Part shown: in pieces, positions 9,211 through 13,714 of the stretch
Layout of the letters: each line of letters begins with the position of its first letter
Numbering within the stretch: position 1 is the stretch's first letter
Notes under the pieces: model-generated
Told to the model about the DNA's origin: nothing
Seen by the model: only the letters and a program-made list of their open reading frames with translations
Database searches by the model: none
Origin: Willaertia magna
Lineage: Eukaryota > Heterolobosea > Eutetramitea > Acrasida > Naegleriidae
Direction: 5' to 3'
DNA length: 13,714 nucleotides
Assembly (NCBI GenBank): GCA_902984215.1
Contig: CADWAF010004734.1
Span: forward strand, 1-13,714
Translations under genes and position numbers: made by a program

Positions 9211-10119
9211 TTGGTTTACAAAAATTAAAAACTATTGAAAATAAAAATGTAAAATATGAATTAATGGAAATGGACTTATCAGATTTGGAAAGTGTAAAAA
9301 ATTTTGTAAAGAATTTTAAATTAAAATACAACACTTGTGACTTTTTAATTAATAACGCTGGCGTTTCACACGGAAAACATTCCACTACCAAACAAGGAAT
9401 TGAAATACAATTTGGAACAAATCATTTAGGACATTTCTTATTAACTTATTTATTATTAGATTTATTAAAAAAGAATAATGCAAGAATAATTAATATGTCA
9501 GCAAGAGCGAATGAATTTTTATTTAAAAAATATTTTTTAGAAAATCAATTTTGTAATTTTTCTAAAATTGATGACAGTATTATGGGAGAATATAAAGAAA
9601 TTGGAGTGGGAAGTTTATATGCTCGTTCAAAATTATGTAATATTTTATTTACAAAGAAATTAAATAGAATTTTAATGAATTGTAATGGCGTTGAAAAGGA
9701 GGGAAATGGTGTTGTAAATAATATGACGGCAACTACATTTTCTTTACATCCAGGTAAGTTAATTTTGTTAAAATGGATTAAATTTATTAAATTTAATTTG
9801 GGGAAAATTGAAAATTAATTTTTGTAAAAAATTTTATTAAGGAATGATTTATACAAATATTCAAGGAAATTATTTAAATGGAAATTATTTGTTGAAAAAT
9901 ATATTTAGAATTTGTTTTTGGCCATTTTGTAAAGATTTACAACATGGAATACAAACAACATTACATTGTGTATTAGCCCCTTTAAATGAATTAAAATCTG
10001 GTGCTTATTATATGGATTGTAAAGAAAGTAAAACTTATAATGTAATGGTTGATGATTTAGATTTACAAGAAAGAGTTTGGAATATTAGTTTAGAATTATG
10101 TAAATCTTATTTAAATTAA
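9211..10119 (+). pseudogene. 3' part of the split short-chain dehydrogenase/reductase (retinol-dehydrogenase-like)
   Basis: Catalytic part of the SDR that begins at 5489. Seen: exons 9211-9753 and 9842-10119, with an 88-nt GTAAGT...AAG intron splitting a Gly codon, to TAA. Numbered from the ATA at 5489 without the element: MDLSDLESVK with Asp74, the usual contact to the cofactor adenine; LINNAG (Asn100-Gly103); active-site Ser149 in INMSAR; Tyr189-x3-Lys193 in YARSK; HPG; and a C-terminal segment (TLHCVLAPLNEL, SGAYYMDCKE) typical of retinol-dehydrogenase/WWOX-like SDRs. All catalytic residues are present and there is no internal stop. The family reduces or oxidises carbonyl or alcohol groups with NAD(P)(H); the substrate here is unknown. 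Separated from its Rossmann N-terminus by 3.5 kb, it should not make a working enzyme unless the element is removed. An in-element ATG or TTG start would lack the cofactor motif. Confidence 0.85.
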
Positions 10120-10176
10120 ATAATGTCAAGTAGTGCATTTTGATTTTTATACATTTACGAAGAAAAATTAATAAAT

Positions 10177-10203
10177 ATTACTTTAAGAGATTCTTAAAGT
10201 AAT
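10177..10203. repeat. Perfect inverted repeat, 12-bp arms, 3-nt loop
   Basis: ATTACTTTAAGA (10177-10188) and TCTTAAAGTAAT (10192-10203) are exact reverse complements around GAT. It begins 58 bp after the SDR stop, so it would fold in that 3' untranslated RNA or mark a transcript end. Confidence 0.75.
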
Positions 10204-10266
10204 TAGCCAATAAAAAGCCACAAAATAACAAAAGTGCTAAATTTTGACAACGTCGTTGTAGCTAGT

Positions 10267-10283
10267 GCAGGTTCGAGTCCTGC
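10267..10283 (+). other. tRNA T-arm-like sequence with an exact B-box match
   Basis: GCAGG-TTCGAGT-CCTGC makes a 5-bp stem with a 7-nt TTCGAGT loop. GGTTCGAGTCC fits the RNA polymerase III B-box consensus exactly. TAGCTAGTG just upstream resembles an A-box or D-arm, but the anticodon arm and a 7-bp acceptor partner for GTATAGA could not be found. It may be a tRNA remnant or chance. Confidence 0.35.
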
Positions 10284-10350
10284 GTATAGACTAATTTTTA
10301 TAAAATTAAGCAAAACGCCGCAAATAGATTTCCAACAAAACTTACAAAAA

Positions 10351-11121
10351 ATGACAACACTTGAATCTACAGCTCCCCTCACCCTAACTGACAAGAAAGA
10401 AGTAACAAGTACTATAGAGCCCATTATCAACGCTCCACATCATAATTTTACAAGAGTAGAAGAAGAAGAAGATGATTCCGATGAAGAAATGAACATTAGT
10501 CATCCGCTCATTAGTGAAGAACATAAAGAGGAAGAAGAAGAAAATAAAAAACTGTTCGGAAAGGGTACTTTTATATTAAATAATAATATTCAAAATAATA
10601 ATAGTAATGATACATTAAATAATTTAATGAATGAAAATTTATCTAAGTATAACGTTTTATATGATCAAATAAGGAATTTATTTTTACATAATTATACGAT
10701 TTATTATACTTATTATATTTCTATGATTATATTTAGTGTTGTTTTATTAATTTGGAATGTTATTTATGAAGGAATTCCACATCATTCTAAACATGGTGTT
10801 TTAAGTAATATTTTTTTATTTTTAGAATTTTTATTAACTTTTATTTTATTTATTGAAATTTTTTGTAATTTAGTATTTTTTTATGATATAAAAACTTATT
10901 TTAAAAGTTATTTAAATATTTTAGATGTATCGATTGTTATATTTTGTTTTATAAATTTATTAATTTATATTTTTACAAAAAATAGAGAGAATTTAAGTGT
11001 TGAATTAATTGATTCTTTATTTATAACTTTTAGATTTTTAATACAATTAGCAAGAATAATTATTTTATTTAAAAATCAAAAAAAGAGAAGAGAATTAGTT
11101 AATCCAAATATTGAATTGTAA
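10351..11121 (+). CDS. Four-helix voltage-sensor-like membrane protein without a pore
   Basis: Predicted membrane protein with the S1-S4 fold of voltage-gated ion channels. Seen: 256 residues from the ATG at 10351, a single exon. The N-terminus is acidic (EEEEDDSDEE at 37-46, EEEEE near 60) and followed by Asn-rich sequence. Helices lie at about 119-139 (S1), 151-178 (S2), 188-208 (S3) and 220-241 (S4). S2 carries Glu159 and Glu169 (LEFLLTFILFIEIF). The Y-F-K-S-Y-L-N-I-L-D-V block (183-193) matches the S2-S3 loop and S3 Asp of the Ion_trans family. S4 has Arg228, Arg235 and Lys241, then KKRRE. There is no S5-S6 or selectivity filter, so it resembles Hv1-like or stand-alone sensor modules. The wide spacing of S4 charges makes real voltage gating uncertain. 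The start is chosen by its A-rich context and the acidic N-terminus. Confidence 0.7.
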   Translation: MTTLESTAPLTLTDKKEVTSTIEPIINAPHHNFTRVEEEEDDSDEEMNISHPLISEEHKEEEEENKKLFGKGTFILNNNIQNNNSNDTLNNLMNENLSKYNVLYDQIRNLFLHNYTIYYTYYISMIIFSVVLLIWNVIYEGIPHHSKHGVLSNIFLFLEFLLTFILFIEIFCNLVFFYDIKTYFKSYLNILDVSIVIFCFINLLIYIFTKNRENLSVELIDSLFITFRFLIQLARIIILFKNQKKRRELVNPNIEL

Positions 11122-11396
11122 AAAAAATTATTGTGAATATGTATCTATAATAATATAGAAAATAAATTATTTCTTTTTGTAAATGATTAAAATGATTTAT
11201 TTTGTGTTTATAACTTGATTAGTTGTATTTCTTGAAAGTAAATGTCAACAACAATAATACTCGAAAAGTGAAGTATACATTTTTCTTCCAGAAAAGTAAG
11301 TAATTTACAGTTTTTTTATTACTCCTTGAGCCCACTAGTGACCTTATTTATATAAAGCCTCCTTTCTTAACGCAGTTATTTGAGATATAAAAATTG
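11122..11396. other. Intergenic and promoter region
   Basis: No gene is visible between the voltage-sensor-like protein and the following sensor gene. It contains the TATA-like box at 11349-11357. Confidence 0.5.
11349..11357 (+). promoter_or_regulatory. TATA-box-like element
   Basis: TATATAAAG lies 48 bp before the ATG at 11397 and 175 bp before the ATG at 11524. The spacing suits transcription starting just before the first ATG. In this AT-rich DNA chance matches are common, but here the local context is less AT-biased. Confidence 0.4.
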
Positions 11397-13714
11397 ATGT
11401 TTCGTGAAATGGTATCAACAAGCACCCAAAAGGGTGAATAGATTACTTTTTATTTCCCATCAAATTAATAATCATTTCTTTTCAGTTTTGTTACTGCTAC
11501 AAACAAGACAATTTTTAAAAAGAATGAAAGTTGCACCTCTTACTATCACTACTACTACCAATGCCGCAGAAGATGAAGAAAGTGCCTTACTAATGCTAGG
11601 TGAAGGCAATAAGAAAAGATTTTACAAATCCATTAGCTTTTGTTTAACTGCAGTTATTTCATTATCTATTTTTTTTAGTATTCTTTTAATAACGTTCGTT
11701 TGGGTAAGTGTTAATAATTATAATATTAAAAATTTACAAAATATTAGATTTCATCATTTAGTGCGTCTTTAACAACGTTAGCTGAAAGTAATAGAAGAAA
11801 TGAATTTAATAAATTAGAAACATATTTAAGGCAATCCATTAAGGAAATTGAACACTTTGGACGAACTGCAAATGGTGTGTTATCAAGAGAATTAGATTTT
11901 TATGATTTGAACAGAACTGAACATTTATTATTCAATATGTTTAAAGCTCAATATGAAAATACAAATGGAATGATATATTTAATGTGGGTTGCAGATAAAG
12001 ATGGTAATTTATTAGGTTTCTTTAAACCAATTGTACCAAGACCTGGTATCCACGCCATTTTACTTTTACGTAAGTATTATTTTAATATTTTATCTGATAA
12101 CAAAAACAACAACTTAGAATATGAGGGAGTAACTGGTCAGAAATTTCATTACTACTATTGCTATAACTTTTTTGATTTGAATTATTGTGACAGATCTCCA
12201 ATTGGTGTTCCAAATCAAATAGTACCAACTTCTAATTCACAAAAGTTGCTTTATAAATTGGCTGCGCCTTACTTGGGAAAAACTGTTTGGACCCCAACTT
12301 ATTATGACGCTTCTTTTGCAGGGCTTTTACATATTAATATGATTACAGCATTCAACACAACTTATGTAAATAATGGGAAAGATAATGCTGTATTTTCGTA
12401 TGACTTTGCTGCCTCAAGGTAAGTATCAAAATTATTTATTTGTTTTTTTTGTGACAATTTAAGCATGAGTTATTATTTGAATGATAGTACATCACATTTA
12501 CCAGGAGCTGTAGTGTTTGTTTTGGAGACCTCTACAGGTAAGAATGTAGCAAGTAAGTACAATATACTTAACTTCAGATAATTAAATAATTTTAAATAAA
12601 ACGTTTTAAGGTAATGAGATTATAACACTAAGTTACACTAATGGATCAGCAACGGGTGTAGTGTATGAGTATTCTAAGCGATTACAAAGTTCAAGTGACT
12701 TTGTTTACAGTTATTTTGATCATAAATTAACTAATCTTCAATGTAATTATGAATATGTTTTATCATACGGTAATAGATATGTCAACGTTATGAGAATTTG
12801 TACAGAAAATGGAGTAGATTGGGTATTATGTTTAAGTGTTGAACAATGGTATTATATTGGCGTTATTGTAATTGCCATTGTTGTAGCTGTTATAGCTAGT
12901 ATTATAATTATCATTATTGGTGGAATTATTGGTGTTTATTTTTCAACTAAAATAGTAGCACCTTTCACACAATTAATTTATTTATTTGGTTTAGTTTCCA
13001 ACATGGAATTGGATAAGATTAAAATTCCAAAATCCTTTTTCTCTGAAGTAGAATTAATTATGGACATGTTTAAGGAAATGACATCAAGAATGAAATTATA
13101 TAGATCTTTTATTCCAGGATTTCTTTTAACTGAAATTGAAGAGAAAATGTTGAATAATAATTCAGTTCTTACAGAACATCCTATAACAACTGAAAAGGAA
13201 GGAGGTAAAGGAGCAATTTATACCACTGACTCAGCTACTGAGAATTCTTTTGGACAATCGTCACATTCATCTGCTCAATTTAATAATGCAACTTTTTTAC
13301 AAAAATTCGAGTTAGGTCTTGAAAATAAAGATGTGACAATGGTAGGTTTAAAATTAAATAATTTTGAAAGTTGGAGCGCAACAGCTGACAACAAAGAAAT
13401 TGTCCAAGTAACAACCTCAATCTTCCAAATTATCCAACATTTATCAAAACCAACCAAAGGACAAGTAGGTGCTTTTGAAAATGGTTTTATTACCATTTTA
13501 TTCAACGCCGCTCTCACAGTTGACAATCACGAACTAAAGGGTTGTAATGTAGCAATGGCATTAACAGAGAAATTAAAGACATTAAGCACTGGTAAAATAA
13601 AAGTACAATGTTCAGTGAATTGTGCGGTGGTTTCGGAAACTGTTGCTTGTGGGAATTTAGGGACACATGAAGTGAAAACATTTACACTTTTAGGAAATAC
13701 AAAAAAGAAAGTAA
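11397..13714 (+). CDS. Two-TM sensor with HAMP-like linker and degenerate cyclase-homology domain, 3' end missing
   Basis: Likely a membrane sensor that passes an outside signal through a HAMP-like linker to a cyclase-fold domain. Seen: exons 11397-11433, 11486-11703, 11748-12069, 12118-12418, 12464-12552 and 12611 to the edge, 690 residues so far. TM1 is at about 61-84. The outer domain (86-401) ends with Cache-like text (SYDFAAS, GAVVFVLETSTG). TM2 is at about 402-434. A HAMP-like segment follows (VAPFTQLI, EVELIMDMFKEM), then YRSFIPGFLL at about 490. The cyclase fold begins at VTMVGLKLNNF (564) and runs past ACGNLG (668). Lys570 and Gly614 stand where the two metal-binding Asp residues belong, so catalysis is unlikely. 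It may regulate a partner. The first intron uses a weak GTGAAT donor; the safe start is Met at 11524. The window ends inside the domain, at GTAA, possibly another donor. Confidence 0.75.

Larger units (their letters stand above)
10120..10350. other. Intergenic region between the SDR and the voltage-sensor-like gene
   Basis: The region holds no gene I can support. It has a perfect palindrome at 10177-10203 and a tRNA T-arm-like stretch at 10267-10283. The frame of the next gene is open upstream of its ATG to 10234, but the extra 39 residues would translate these elements and are not taken as coding. Confidence 0.5.

Noticed and set aside
9194..9391. 65-codon minus-strand frame across the right end of the element
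   Set aside because: It is the antisense shadow of the SDR exon (NNAG region).
10146..10291. A tRNA with a long intron, pairing TTTATAC (10146-10152) with GTATAGA (10284-10290)
   Set aside because: No D-arm follows the 5' strand, positions 8-9 do not fit and no anticodon arm could be built.
10203..10430. 75-codon minus-strand frame
   Set aside because: It is antisense to the palindrome, the T-arm-like region and the start of the voltage-sensor-like gene, with no support of its own.
13275..13526. 83-codon minus-strand frame
   Set aside because: It is antisense to the cyclase-homology exon, which reads through the whole stretch on the + strand.

Overview
The window is nuclear DNA from a microbial eukaryote. 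It is very AT-rich, and the genes are cut by tiny introns, mostly 39-58 nt, that start GTAAG and end AG. Two genes belong to signalling families built around class III nucleotide cyclase domains. The first is a receptor with an extracellular periplasmic-binding-like domain, the layout best known from trypanosomatids and also expanded in heterolobosean amoebae. I infer a free-living protist, possibly an amoeboflagellate, but the sequence does not fix the lineage. The standard genetic code fits the host genes.

Layout, left to right. 2-2720 (+): 3' part of a five-exon receptor-type adenylate/guanylate cyclase with intact catalytic residues. 2894-4658 (-): two-exon PhoD-like metallophosphatase, convergent with the cyclase. 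4659-5143: intergenic, with a hairpin and five perfect 11-bp tandem repeats. 5144-5490 (-): small unrecognised two-exon gene. 5489-10119 (+): a short-chain dehydrogenase/reductase (SDR) gene split in two by a 3.56-kb insertion at 5646-9208. 10351-11121 (+): a four-helix voltage-sensor-like membrane protein with no pore. 11397-13714 (+, runs off the end): a two-TM sensor protein with an extracellular domain, a HAMP-like linker and a cyclase-fold domain that lacks both metal-binding aspartates.

The insertion is the most interesting part. It has 8-bp terminal inverted repeats (CACCCCAA) and is flanked by TA. The target was the palindrome CAATATTG. Removing the element together with one TA rejoins the SDR reading frame exactly. 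Inside are two convergent reading frames: an unrecognised basic protein (+) and a long transposase-like protein (-) with DGG, DLK, CxxC and HLPDLI segments. They are separated by about 490 bp of almost pure A/T carrying a 55-bp direct repeat. Each frame is broken by exactly one in-frame stop (TGA and TAA), and the transposase ends before the place where a third catalytic acid would be expected. The flanking SDR exons look uncorrupted. This suggests either a copy that was already defective and was moved in trans, or recoding of the stops.

The two cyclase-family genes are sensors facing the cell exterior and the phosphatase is a housekeeping or scavenging enzyme. Nothing suggests that the host genes form a joint pathway, so this looks like ordinary chromosomal sequence with a transposon in it.
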